DNA of 43,060 nucleotides from Bacteroidaceae bacterium (GCA_017429945.1 JAFRNY010000087.1:1-43060); one strand, 5' to 3'. Shown: positions 7,684 to 16,540, numbered from the stretch's first letter. A program made the numbers and translations. Notes: a model not told the origin generated them from the letters alone.

Positions 7684-8790
7684 TTAGCGCTGTCCGCAGC
7701 AAGCCTTGTCGCCGTTGCAACCAGGCTTTCCGCATGAACCACTCTTGTCGCACTGACCGCTCTTGCAGCAGTCGTTGCCGCTCTTGCACTTGTGGGCGCC
7801 TTCGGCAGCCTGCTCGGGGCAACCGCCACAGCCTTCGGCCTTCTCGCAGCCTTCATGCTTGGCGCAGCCTTCAGCCTTGGCGCAGGGAGCAGCCTTCTCG
7901 CACTTGGCGCAGGGGCACTGAGCTTTCTCGGCGCAGGTGCAGTCGGGCTTGTCGCAGCACTTGGCAGCCTGCTTGCAGCAGTCGCCGGCAGGCTGAGCAC
8001 CACCCAGGACATCAGCATACTGCTGGAGGCCTGTGAGCACCATCTCGCCTACGCCCTTTGACGTAAGCGTGGCACCTGTGACACCGTCGACCTGAGTATC
8101 GCCTTCGCTGGCACCTTTCTTAACTACGGTGAGGGCAACCTTGCCATCGCCGCCCATAACTGGACGGCCGATGAACTGTTCCTGGAACTTTGCCTCCTTG
8201 ATGAGGGCACCCAGACCGGCGGTCTCGCTCTCATGGTCGAAGTAAGCGCCGAGCACTTTCTGAAGGTCGGGCGTCACGGCAACGTAACCCCAGAGGCCAC
8301 CCCAAAGACCGCGGCCTTTCAAGGGCAGCACGAGGGCGTCGGAGCCGTCAGCGGTCTTTGCCTTATACACGGGGAGCTTGTCGCCAATCTCCTTGGTCTC
8401 CACATCGAAAGCATCAGCGCCTTCGACGACCTGACCGTCGGGAGTCATCACGCAAGTCTCTTGGATCAATTCGTTGTACTTAGCCTCGACATCGCTCTTG
8501 GCCAGGCCGCGAACGTTGAGTGAAGCCAGTATCTGCTGTTTCTTGTCGATAGCCACATTGGCATCCTGAGCAGGCTTCAGGGCACTGCTGACGAAGGCCA
8601 GGAGGAAAGCTACGAGAATCACCATGACTGCAGCATAGCAGATAGTGTAAACATTGCCATTGGTGTTGATGCCCTTGGATTTCTCTTCCTTGATATGGGA
8701 AGTATCAGCGCCACAGATAGGGCACTTGTCGGGCATTGATGCGGCTTCGAAAGTCTGGCCGCATTGACTGCATATAAATTTCTTTGCCAT
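7684..8790 (-). CDS. nqrC: NqrC with an N-terminal rubredoxin-like domain and a C-terminal Cys-rich tail
   Basis: This 368-residue protein is about 110-120 residues longer than usual NqrC. Residues 1-35 form a rubredoxin-like/zinc-ribbon module with Cys7, Cys10, Cys23 and Cys26 (CSQCG ... KCPICG), resembling the C-terminal domain of rubrerythrins. Residues 48-70 are the transmembrane helix. Residues 75-262 are the periplasmic FMN-binding domain; DGVTGATLTS contains Thr241, the expected site of covalent FMN attachment by ApbE. Residues 267-368 are a low-complexity tail with 22 Cys in 102 residues, many as CC, CxC and EGC repeats, rich in Lys, Gly and Ala, like a metallothionein. The frame is continuous with the conserved NqrC core and ends 42 bases before nqrD. 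The core assignment is certain; the roles of the additions are unknown. Confidence 0.95.
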   Translation of the reverse strand: MAKKFICSQCGQTFEAASMPDKCPICGADTSHIKEEKSKGINTNGNVYTICYAAVMVILVAFLLAFVSSALKPAQDANVAIDKKQQILASLNVRGLAKSDVEAKYNELIQETCVMTPDGQVVEGADAFDVETKEIGDKLPVYKAKTADGSDALVLPLKGRGLWGGLWGYVAVTPDLQKVLGAYFDHESETAGLGALIKEAKFQEQFIGRPVMGGDGKVALTVVKKGASEGDTQVDGVTGATLTSKGVGEMVLTGLQQYADVLGGAQPAGDCCKQAAKCCDKPDCTCAEKAQCPCAKCEKAAPCAKAEGCAKHEGCEKAEGCGGCPEQAAEGAHKCKSGNDCCKSGQCDKSGSCGKPGCNGDKACCGQR

Positions 8791-8795
8791 ATCTG

Positions 8796-9965
8796 TTACT
8801 TGTTTATTGCGCGTTTTGCACGTTTTGAGATGTTACGGCTTACGAAGCAGTAGTCGATCAGCGGAGCGAAGAGGTTCATGAGCAGGATGGCGAGCATCAT
8901 ACCCTCGGGGTAACCAGGGTTGAGGACGCGAACCGTCACAGCCACGAAGCCAATCAGGAAGCCGTAGATCCACTTACCACCTTCGGTGCGGGCCGAGGTG
9001 ACAGGGTCGGTAGCCATGAAGACGGCACCGAAGCAGAAGCCACCGAGGACGATGTGCTGGCAAGCGGTGAGGGGCGACAGGCCGAGGGCATTGTAGCACC
9101 AACCAGTCAGGGCACCGCCTACGAACACGCTCAGCATGGTCTTCCACGAAGCAACACCGGTCCAGAGGAGCAAGCAAGCACCGAGAGCGATAGCGATGAC
9201 TGAGGTCTCACCGATAGAGCCGGGGATGAAACCGCACACCTGATCGCAGAAGCTCGTGGAGAGCGTCGTTGCTCCGGCAGCAATCTCACCCAGGGGCGTA
9301 GCGGCCGAGAACGTGTCAGGCACGTCGAAACCGAGACCGCAAATGGTGTTCTGAGCCACCCACACGGTGTCGTCACCAGTCATGCTGGAGGGGTAAGAGA
9401 AAAATAGGAACGCGCGCGTGATGAGCGCTACGTTGAAGATGTTCATGCCAGTGCCGCCGAAGATCTCCTTGGCGAAGATGACGGCGAAGGCAGTGGCGAT
9501 GGCGAGCATCCACAGCGGAGTGTTCACGGGCACAATCATCGGGATGATGATACCCGATACGAGGAAGCCCTCATGGATCTCCTCGTTCTTCCACTGCGCT
9601 ACGGTGAACTCGATGCCCAGACCTACGATATAGCTTACGATGATCTTAGGCAGCACAGCCAGGAAGCCAAACCAGAACATTCCCCAGAACGAGGCCTGCT
9701 CCAGCTGTCCGGCAGCGAGCGCGTTCTGATAGCCTACGTTGTACATTCCGAAGAGCAACGCAGGCACCAGAGCAATGACAACGAGCGACATGATGCGCTT
9801 GCTGTCGATGGCATCGTGCACATGGGTGCCAACGCGGCCCGACGTGGTGTTGGGCACGAAGGCAAATGTGTCGAAGCCATCATAAAGCGAACGGAAGGCA
9901 TGGAGCTTGCCACCCTCCTCGAAGTTCGGCTTTATCTTGTCGAAAAATTTTCTTAAACTATTCAT
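8796..9965 (-). CDS. nqrB: Na+-translocating NADH:quinone reductase subunit B
   Basis: This 389-residue membrane subunit is related to RnfD and has about ten helices. The N-terminal cytoplasmic segment LRKFFDKIKPNFEEGGKLHAF is typical. DTFSAATPLGEI contains the Thr expected to hold FMN through a phosphoester bond; the usual Gly of the S-G-A-T motif is Ala here. TGWCYNALGLSPLT and FMATDPVTSARTEGGKW are conserved. It lies 5 bases upstream of nqrC, implying coupled translation, and 185 bases downstream of nqrA. Confidence 0.96.
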   Translation of the reverse strand: MNSLRKFFDKIKPNFEEGGKLHAFRSLYDGFDTFAFVPNTTSGRVGTHVHDAIDSKRIMSLVVIALVPALLFGMYNVGYQNALAAGQLEQASFWGMFWFGFLAVLPKIIVSYIVGLGIEFTVAQWKNEEIHEGFLVSGIIIPMIVPVNTPLWMLAIATAFAVIFAKEIFGGTGMNIFNVALITRAFLFFSYPSSMTGDDTVWVAQNTICGLGFDVPDTFSAATPLGEIAAGATTLSTSFCDQVCGFIPGSIGETSVIAIALGACLLLWTGVASWKTMLSVFVGGALTGWCYNALGLSPLTACQHIVLGGFCFGAVFMATDPVTSARTEGGKWIYGFLIGFVAVTVRVLNPGYPEGMMLAILLMNLFAPLIDYCFVSRNISKRAKRAINK

Positions 9966-10150
9966 AATGTTTTTAGTTGACGAGTTTATGAGTTGACGAG
10001 TTGACGAGTTGTTTGCATTACTTGTTGCTCTCTGTTGATTTCAAGAAACATAGGAAGCGACGGGTTCGCTTGTCTGCTTCTTATTTTCTAGATTCAAGAA
10101 GCATAGGAAGTAACTTGTTCACTTGTCTACGGTGTCAGCTTGTCTACTAA
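9966..10150. repeat. nqrA-nqrB spacer with octamer repeats and a 53-base direct repeat
   Basis: GTTGACGA units occupy 9977-10011 and ACTTGT(T/C)C-type units lie near 10113-10146. Between them is a direct duplication: 10039-10080 and 10092-10130 share TTCAAGAA(A/G)CATAGGAAG, then a divergent stretch, then CTTGTCT(G/A)C. This is the third nqr spacer with the same motif pair. Confidence 0.75.
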
Positions 10151-11479
10151 TTAAGCGTTCTCCTTACGCAGGATATCCAGTCCCTCGCGCACGATGCGTT
10201 GAAGTTCAAGCTTTGAACTGTCGACAAACTCAGCGATGGCGAAGTCCTCGGGAGCAACCTCGTAGATGCCGAGAGCCTCCTGACGGTCGATATCACCTGT
10301 GATGATAGCCTTGACGAGATAGCCGGCATAGATGTCCATCGGGAACACGCGGTCGTACTCGCCCGACATGATCATGTGGCGCTCGCCACCCTTGACGCGG
10401 GCATCCATCGTGTACTCGGTCTTCTTCGGGCGCAGCCAGCTGAAATAGCTGCGGCTGGTGGAGAACTCCTTGAAGCGCGGGGCTATCCAACCGAGCATCT
10501 CATAGACATCGTCGCCTTCAGGAATGACGGTGACCTCCGTAGCGTGAGCTGCGAGCCAGCCGTCCTTCGAGGTTTTCACGCCCACCATCGGGTTACCATT
10601 GATGATACGCAGGCTCTTCTGCTCGTCGGTCTGACCTGCGAGAATCGCAGCGAGAGGTGCACCCACGAGGGCCTTGACATACTTAGGAGCCTTCACTTCG
10701 CTGCCGGCAACGGCGATGGTGCGGGTAAGGTCCACCTTACAGGTCAGTGCCAGACGACCTACGAAGATAACCTCCTCGGCGCCCAGCGTCCACACGACTT
10801 CGCCCTTGTTGATGGGATCGACGTGGTTGATCTGAACACCGACGTTGCCTGCAGGAGCGGGACCGTCGAAAACGGTGACGGTGCAGTCCTTGGCTGCCGT
10901 CAGGGCGGGAGCCGTCTGCTTGGCACTGACGCCGAGGTTGACCTTGGCAATCTTGGCGAGCAGCGAGAGACCAGCCTGGAACTCCTTCTCCTGGCCCTTG
11001 AGGACATACTCGAAATCGGCAGCCAGCGGCATACTGTTGAAAGCGCTCACGAAGATAGCCTTGGGCTTGTCCTCGGGATTTGCCACCACGTCGTAGGGAC
11101 GCATGCGGAAGAAACCGAAGAGGCCGCTCTCGAGCAGCAACTTCAGCGGATCCTTCTCGGTGAAGGTAGCTGAATCCTGCTTGCCGTCGGCATCTACGCG
11201 AACGCTCATCACCTTGCGGCGCTCACCGCGCTCCACGAGAGCCACGGTGCCACTGACAGGCGAAACGAACTTCACTTCGGGATGGTTCTTGTCAACGAAC
11301 AAGGCATCCCCGACCTTGACTGTATCACCTTCCTTGACAACGACCTTGGGTTTCACGCCATAAAAATCATCGGGAACCAGTGCATACTGGCCCGACACTT
11401 TCGTCAGCATGGTTTCCAAGCTCGCTTTGCCCGTCAGGTTTACGTCGAGGCCTTTGCGTAACTTGATTACATTTGCCAT
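10151..11479 (-). CDS. nqrA: Na+-translocating NADH:quinone reductase subunit A
   Basis: This 442-residue peripheral cytoplasmic subunit starts MANVIKLRKGLDVNLTGKA, the family's conserved N-terminus. The RnfC-like barrel segment KVKFV..VSGTVALVERGERRKV and a Rossmann-like middle region follow. NqrA contributes to the quinone site near NqrB and carries no iron-sulfur cluster. It is the first gene of the six-gene operon; the likely promoter is 43-50 bases upstream of the start codon. Confidence 0.96.
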   Translation of the reverse strand: MANVIKLRKGLDVNLTGKASLETMLTKVSGQYALVPDDFYGVKPKVVVKEGDTVKVGDALFVDKNHPEVKFVSPVSGTVALVERGERRKVMSVRVDADGKQDSATFTEKDPLKLLLESGLFGFFRMRPYDVVANPEDKPKAIFVSAFNSMPLAADFEYVLKGQEKEFQAGLSLLAKIAKVNLGVSAKQTAPALTAAKDCTVTVFDGPAPAGNVGVQINHVDPINKGEVVWTLGAEEVIFVGRLALTCKVDLTRTIAVAGSEVKAPKYVKALVGAPLAAILAGQTDEQKSLRIINGNPMVGVKTSKDGWLAAHATEVTVIPEGDDVYEMLGWIAPRFKEFSTSRSYFSWLRPKKTEYTMDARVKGGERHMIMSGEYDRVFPMDIYAGYLVKAIITGDIDRQEALGIYEVAPEDFAIAEFVDSSKLELQRIVREGLDILRKENA

Positions 11480-11521
11480 ATAAAATAAGTAATGAATAAA
11501 TGGTTTTAGCTAAAAACTGCG

Positions 11522-11529
11522 CAAAATTA
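11522..11529 (-). promoter_or_regulatory. Putative nqr operon promoter (-7 element)
   Basis: On the minus strand the sequence is TAATTTTG, matching TAnnTTTG, about 43 bases upstream of nqrA. The -33 element is not a clear TTTG. The region between it and the tamB promoter (11530-11569) is A/T rich and is shared by the two divergent units. Confidence 0.6.
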
Positions 11530-11569
11530 ACTAAAAAAGATAAATTAGGCCTCATAAAGCCCAAAGAAT

Positions 11570-11601
11570 TTTGCGGAAAAAGTTTAAAAAGAGTACTTTT
11601 G
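11570..11601 (+). promoter_or_regulatory. Promoter of tamB
   Basis: TTTG (11570-11573), 20 bases, then TACTTTTG (11594-11601): an excellent match to the Bacteroidota sigma-ABfr consensus. Initiation is expected near 11607, which leaves only about 18 bases before the proposed tamB start. Confidence 0.85.
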
Positions 11602-11624
11602 TTCTCGTAAAACTCAAATAGACC

Positions 11625-14600
11625 ATCAAAACACTAAAAAATATCATACGCTATGCGGTAAGTATTGCAATCATACTTTACCTCGGCATCGTAGTTTTCA
11701 CAGCCACACCAGCGTGTCAACGATGGACGGCTGAGAAAGCTGCCGATGTGCTCTCCGACCAGCTACAGACCGACGTCAGTATTGGGCGTGCACGCGTTGG
11801 ACTTTTCAACCGCCTCGTGCTCGACGATGTACTCCTGCACGACCAGGCTGGCGACACACTGCTGGCCGCCACTCGCGTAAGTGCGAAAATGGATTTGCTG
11901 GAGCTAATGCAAGGGCGTATACGAATTGACAACGTGCAGCTTTTCGGCTACGACATACAGCTTAGGCGCACTGCCCCCGAAGCCCCATACAACTTTCAAT
12001 TCATCATCGACAAATTCGCGTCGCAGGACACTACATCATCGCCTATCGACCTGGCTATCTCGAATATCGTAGTCAGGCGAGGCAGAATCTCGCACGACTT
12101 GACTTACGAGCCCGACGCCAAGGGCTTCTCCCCTGCACATCTACGCCTCGACGACCTCCACCTCAGGGCTTCAATAGACTCTTTAACCAACGATATTATC
12201 AAACTAAACATTAGCGAGTTAGGCTTTACGGAGTCGCAAAGCAAATTGACCCTGACGAACCTTGCAGGGCGCTTCGACGTCAAACCGGACTATATCACTC
12301 TGCACAACCTGCTCGTAGAGATGCCTGGCAGCAGCTTAAGCTTAAAAGGCAAAGCACAAAAGGGCGTAAACAGGCAATGGTCTGACCTCGATGACCTAAC
12401 GGCGTCAGCTGAAATCGGCGGCCACCTTACCCCAAGCGACCTGGCTGCTTTGTTGCCCGAGACCAAGACTCTCACTACGCCCTTTAAAATCACATCGCAT
12501 GCAGAACTGCACAAAGGCTCATTCGACCTCCGCAGATTCATCATCAATTCCAATGGACTGACACTCAATGCAGAGGCCGACGGCCTACTGAACACAAGGG
12601 ATACCACGCTGAGAATACCTGTCGAGCGGTTCAACCTGAATGTCAAGCAGCTAGCGGCCTTGCACAGTTTCTACAGTCCTATAATACACGGCCTAAGCCA
12701 TGCCGACGGCCGCCCGCTAATTAGCAAGGACCTTGCCGACAGGCTTTCGCACCTCGGCGACATAAAACTCCAGGGTCACTTCAATGGCAGCAGCAAGACC
12801 AAAGAGGCTATAGCCGACTTTGACCTTGCAACGGCGCTGGGCGCGGTCAAAGCAAAAGGCAATATCCGCGATGCCAACATTTTCCAGCTCCAGGCTACGA
12901 CCTCCGACCTTCAGATTGCTGATCTGCTGACAGGCGACAAGCCCTTCCCTGTCAATAATATCACTGCAGAGCTCGACGCCTCAGGCAACATCAGCCAAGG
13001 CACTGCAAAGGGGCACCTCACAGCCAATGACTTGAACGTCAAGGGCACTACGCTCGACAATATCGATACCGACTTCGACCTCGGTCCGCGTGCTATAAAA
13101 GCCTTGCTCCGCCTGAGCGACGACCAATATGCCTTCACCGCCAATGCCGATTTGTCGTCGCCACAAAACATAACCTTTGATGCTCGCAGCCTAAACCTGC
13201 TGCAAGGACGCATTGCGCTCGAGGACCTATTTATAAAGACCTCTGAGCACGACTTCAACCTCGACAATCTGTTGCTCGCACTTACCAACGACGACTTTGG
13301 TCACCACCTCCTTGTCCGCGGCGACTTCATCGACGCTAACGTCGACGGCAAATTCAACTACGACCACCTGCTGCCTACGGCCCACGCCCTGCTCTACAAC
13401 GTGCTGCCTTCACTCGTTCCAAAGCCATCGGTAGCCCTACAAGAGCACACAGACCAAATGTCGTTCTCAGTGAACCTGTGGGATGCCAAGCCGCTGCAGG
13501 AATTTGCCGGGGTCGACCTCTCACTGCCTAAGCCGGGATACGTTGAAGGCTCCATCGACTGTAGCAAGCTACAAATGACGCTGCACGCCGATCTGCCGCA
13601 CGTCAACTATGGCAGCCAGGACCTCCGGGCCGTGAGCCTACTCTTCCGCCAGAATCAGGACAGCATCACCTCGTTCCTCACGCTACAGCGTATGATGGAG
13701 GACGGCCCGATGGACCTCTCCGTCGCTGCTGCTGCAAAAGACGACGAGCTCCAATCCACGATAAAATGGGACGAACACAGCTTCCCGACGCTCAGCGGCA
13801 GTCTGGCCACGACGACACACTTCATACGCGACAACAGCAACAAGCTAGGATTCAACGTCGCCTTCAAGCCAACGCAGCTAATCGTTTCAGACACAGTGTG
13901 GAATGTAAGGCCATCGTATGTCAGTTTCAGCGGCGGAGCGCTCGACGTAGATAGTTTCGAAGTGACCCAGCAGGGGCGCCACCTGCGCGTCAACGGACGT
14001 GTGTCGAAGCAGGACGCCGACACGCTCTATGCCGACCTACAAGGTATAGACTTACAATATATTCTCGGCCTCATAGACTTCCACGATGTGGAGTTTGCCG
14101 GCCTGGCCACAGGCAAGCTGAAAGCTCACGGCCTGCTTGAGAATATAGCCGTAGATGCCGACCTCCGCGTCGATGATTTCAAGCTCAACGACGGCCTCCT
14201 CGGCCAAGTGTTCGTCAATGGCGGTTTCGGGCGCAAGGACGACCGTGCCATCGACCTCGACGCTCTCATCCACGAGCCTACTCACGGCGAGATAAGCCAC
14301 GTCACGGCGCTCATCAAGCCAGGCCACGAACCGGGACGAGGCATCGACCTCAACGTATATGCACAGCGCATAAACACCTATTTCCTCAACGCCTTCACCG
14401 AATCAATCTTCACCGACCTCCAGGGCCAAGCCTCTGGCTACGCCCACCTCTATGGTCCCTTCAAGCAGCTCAACCTTGAAGGCGAACTGGCCCTTGACAC
14501 TCTCTCGGTGACCATAGATGCACTCGGCACGCGCTACCACCTGCACCCCGGTGACAGCGTCCACTTGCATCAAGGGGGCATACGCTTCCGCGACATCAGC

Positions 14601-15974
14601 GTCTACGACAAGTTCCACGGCACCGACAATCGCAAACATAGCGGCACGCTCAATGGCGAAGTGCGCTACAACCACTTCAAAGACCTCCGCTACGATTTCA
14701 ACATCAAGGCCAACGAACTTCTGGGCTACGACTTCCACGACTTTGGCGATATGTCGTTCTACGGCACCGTGTTTGCCGACGGCGATGTTCGCCTCCAAGG
14801 CGAGCCCGGACAGGTGAACATCGACATTCGCTGCAAACCGCGCACGGGCACCGTGTTCACCTACAATGCATCCTCGCCTGATGCCACTACCGACAACAAC
14901 TTCATTCACTTCGTCAATGCGCACTCTGCCTCTGCTGCCGACTCCACAAGCCTCGCGCATAACCTGATGCCAGCTCTCGCCGAAGAAGAAGAGGAGGAAG
15001 CTAGCGATATGCACATCAATTTCGATCTCGACATCACACCAGAAGCTCAGATGCGTCTGCTCATGGACCCACGCTCAGAGGACTACATCACACTCTTCGG
15101 CGACGGACACATACGCGCGAACTTCTTTAATAAAGGGCGTTTCCAGATGTATGGGACATACAGGGTCGACCATGGCACCTACCGCCTCTCGCTACAAGAC
15201 GTCATCCGCAAGGAATTCCAGTTCCAGCAGGGCAGCACCATCACCTTCGGCGGCAATCCCATGAAAGGCGATCTCAACCTGCAGGCCGTCTACACCGTGC
15301 CTTCGGTGTCGCTCAACGACTTGACCGTCGGCAGCAACTTCTCAGCCTCCAACGTGCGCGTAAACTGCATTATGAACATTGGCGGCAGGGCTGAACAGCC
15401 TCAGGTTTCATTCGATTTCGACATTCCCAACGTCAACGAGGACGAAAAGCAAATGGTGCGCTCGCTCATCTCCACCGATGAAGAGCGCAACCTGCAAGTC
15501 ATCTATCTGCTTGGCATAGGTCGTTTCTACACTTATGGCCTTGCCGCTGACGAAGGTCAGGCCAATGCCGCAGTGCAGAGCCTCCTCTCCTCCACCCTCT
15601 CCGGCCAGCTCAACAATTTCCTCTCCAATGCCATTGGCAACGGCAACTGGAACTTTGGCACGAATCTATCTACAGGCACTTCGGGATGGAACGACATCGA
15701 CGTCGAAGGCTCGCTCAGCGGGCGCCTCCTCAACAACCGCCTGCTCATCAACGGCACCTTCGGCTACCGCGACACGCCCATCGCCAACACCAACTTCATT
15801 GGTGACTTCGACGTGCAATGGCTTCTCACGCCGTCGGGCAACCTCAGTTTGAAAGCCTACAGCGAGACCAACGACCGCTATTTCACTAAGACTGCACTCA
15901 CGACTCAAGGCATCGGCATCCAAGTGAAGAAAGACTGGAACAACCTCCGTGAACTCTTCCGCAGACGCAAGTAG
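11625..15974 (+). CDS. tamB: TamB-like translocation and assembly module protein, apparent ATC start
   Basis: This large exported protein (about 1449 residues from 11625) bridges inner and outer membranes in outer-membrane biogenesis or lipid transport. The first ATG/GTG-type start in the frame is GTG 11748, but that would remove the membrane anchor. Upstream in-frame codons after the stop at 11619 encode a basic start (IKTLKNIIRYAVS) and a hydrophobic helix (IAIILYLGIVVFTAT), exactly the expected N-terminus. The only initiation candidate there is ATC 11625. The long middle is repetitive beta-strand sequence of the AsmA/TamB beta-taco type. The C-terminal DUF490 domain includes GTYRLSLQDVIRKEFQFQQGS, FGGNPMKGDLNLQAVY and a final FRRRK. 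The promoter at 11570-11601 agrees with a start near 11625. Confidence 0.88.
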   Translation: MKTLKNIIRYAVSIAIILYLGIVVFTATPACQRWTAEKAADVLSDQLQTDVSIGRARVGLFNRLVLDDVLLHDQAGDTLLAATRVSAKMDLLELMQGRIRIDNVQLFGYDIQLRRTAPEAPYNFQFIIDKFASQDTTSSPIDLAISNIVVRRGRISHDLTYEPDAKGFSPAHLRLDDLHLRASIDSLTNDIIKLNISELGFTESQSKLTLTNLAGRFDVKPDYITLHNLLVEMPGSSLSLKGKAQKGVNRQWSDLDDLTASAEIGGHLTPSDLAALLPETKTLTTPFKITSHAELHKGSFDLRRFIINSNGLTLNAEADGLLNTRDTTLRIPVERFNLNVKQLAALHSFYSPIIHGLSHADGRPLISKDLADRLSHLGDIKLQGHFNGSSKTKEAIADFDLATALGAVKAKGNIRDANIFQLQATTSDLQIADLLTGDKPFPVNNITAELDASGNISQGTAKGHLTANDLNVKGTTLDNIDTDFDLGPRAIKALLRLSDDQYAFTANADLSSPQNITFDARSLNLLQGRIALEDLFIKTSEHDFNLDNLLLALTNDDFGHHLLVRGDFIDANVDGKFNYDHLLPTAHALLYNVLPSLVPKPSVALQEHTDQMSFSVNLWDAKPLQEFAGVDLSLPKPGYVEGSIDCSKLQMTLHADLPHVNYGSQDLRAVSLLFRQNQDSITSFLTLQRMMEDGPMDLSVAAAAKDDELQSTIKWDEHSFPTLSGSLATTTHFIRDNSNKLGFNVAFKPTQLIVSDTVWNVRPSYVSFSGGALDVDSFEVTQQGRHLRVNGRVSKQDADTLYADLQGIDLQYILGLIDFHDVEFAGLATGKLKAHGLLENIAVDADLRVDDFKLNDGLLGQVFVNGGFGRKDDRAIDLDALIHEPTHGEISHVTALIKPGHEPGRGIDLNVYAQRINTYFLNAFTESIFTDLQGQASGYAHLYGPFKQLNLEGELALDTLSVTIDALGTRYHLHPGDSVHLHQGGIRFRDISVYDKFHGTDNRKHSGTLNGEVRYNHFKDLRYDFNIKANELLGYDFHDFGDMSFYGTVFADGDVRLQGEPGQVNIDIRCKPRTGTVFTYNASSPDATTDNNFIHFVNAHSASAADSTSLAHNLMPALAEEEEEEASDMHINFDLDITPEAQMRLLMDPRSEDYITLFGDGHIRANFFNKGRFQMYGTYRVDHGTYRLSLQDVIRKEFQFQQGSTITFGGNPMKGDLNLQAVYTVPSVSLNDLTVGSNFSASNVRVNCIMNIGGRAEQPQVSFDFDIPNVNEDEKQMVRSLISTDEERNLQVIYLLGIGRFYTYGLAADEGQANAAVQSLLSSTLSGQLNNFLSNAIGNGNWNFGTNLSTGTSGWNDIDVEGSLSGRLLNNRLLINGTFGYRDTPIANTNFIGDFDVQWLLTPSGNLSLKAYSETNDRYFTKTALTTQGIGIQVKKDWNNLRELFRRRK

Positions 15975-16081
15975 AAGACTTAGGATGGACAGGATATTAT
16001 TGGTGTCCGTCCCAAAGCAGCCAAAAACAAAGGCAACGATATAAGCATTGTGTCAACGGCTATATCATTGCCAAAATAAAT

Positions 16082-16116
16082 CCCCCCTCAACCACAGCGG
16101 TTGGGGAGGGATTTTT
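16082..16116 (+). terminator. Terminator after tamB
   Basis: CCCCCTCAACC pairs with GGTTGGGGAGGG around ACAGC, with one bulge, followed by ATTTTT. It lies about 110 bases after the tamB stop and 65 bases beyond the end of the DUF4295 gene on the other strand, so it may serve both converging units. The 15975-16080 stretch shows nothing else. Confidence 0.8.
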
Positions 16117-16181
16117 CATTGTGGCTATGCAGTCCGACGAAGGGATGCATGGCATTTTGGAAGTTCTGTTGTTTGCGAAGA

Positions 16182-16337
16182 TTAGTTCTTGAAGAAGTCC
16201 TGAACGGCTTCGTTGGGAACCATACGCTCATCGAAAGAGTAAGAACCTTTTTCGTTCTTAACCATCTTGATGACCTTTGTGTAGCTACGGCCATCGGTCT
16301 TGCCCGTTTGCAGGGTAGCGACTGTTTTCTTTGCCAT
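16182..16337 (-). CDS. DUF4295 family small protein
   Basis: This 51-residue basic protein reads MAKKTVATLQTGKTDGRSYT at the start and ends FFKN. It is the Bacteroidota-specific DUF4295, almost always encoded directly after rpmG in this phylum. It starts 14 bases after the rpmG stop and is the third gene of the rpmB-rpmG-DUF4295 unit. A ribosome-associated role is inferred from context and composition only. Confidence 0.93.
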   Translation of the reverse strand: MAKKTVATLQTGKTDGRSYTKVIKMVKNEKGSYSFDERMVPNEAVQDFFKN

Positions 16338-16351
16338 TGTGCTTCAGTTTT

Positions 16352-16540
16352 TTATTTGATTTCCTTATGAACCGTCATGCGCTTGAGAATAGGATTGTAC
16401 TTCTTCAACTCGAGGCGCTCAGGAGTGTTCTTTCTGTTCTTCGTGGTGATGTAGCGAGAGGTGCCGGGGAGGCCGCTCTCCTTCATTTCTGTGCATTCGA
16501 GGATCACCTGGACTCTATTGCCTTTAGCTTTCTTTGCCAT
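16352..16540 (-). CDS. rpmG: 50S ribosomal protein L33
   Basis: This is a 62-residue protein beginning [18 protein letters not shown] and containing [23 protein letters not shown], the L33 signature. Only one Cys is present, so this is the zinc-independent form. It lies 44 bases downstream of rpmB. Confidence 0.97.
   Translation of the reverse strand: MAKKAKGNRVQVILECTEMKESGLPGTSRYITTKNRKNTPERLELKKYNPILKRMTVHKEIK

Noticed and set aside
7792-8061. Hydrophobic open frame on the plus strand opposite the nqrC tail
   Set aside because: It is the antisense reading of the Cys/Lys/Ala-rich codons, which gives Ala/Leu/Gly runs. The opposite frame is continuous with the conserved NqrC core.
11748-11750. 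GTG 11748 as the tamB start
   Set aside because: It would delete the membrane anchor encoded directly upstream in the same frame and place the start about 140 bases after a strong promoter.
16082-16116. Another copy of the GC-rich dispersed repeat family
   Set aside because: It has a C-run/G-run but lacks the GAG..GAATG flank and ends in a T run; it is better explained as the tamB terminator.
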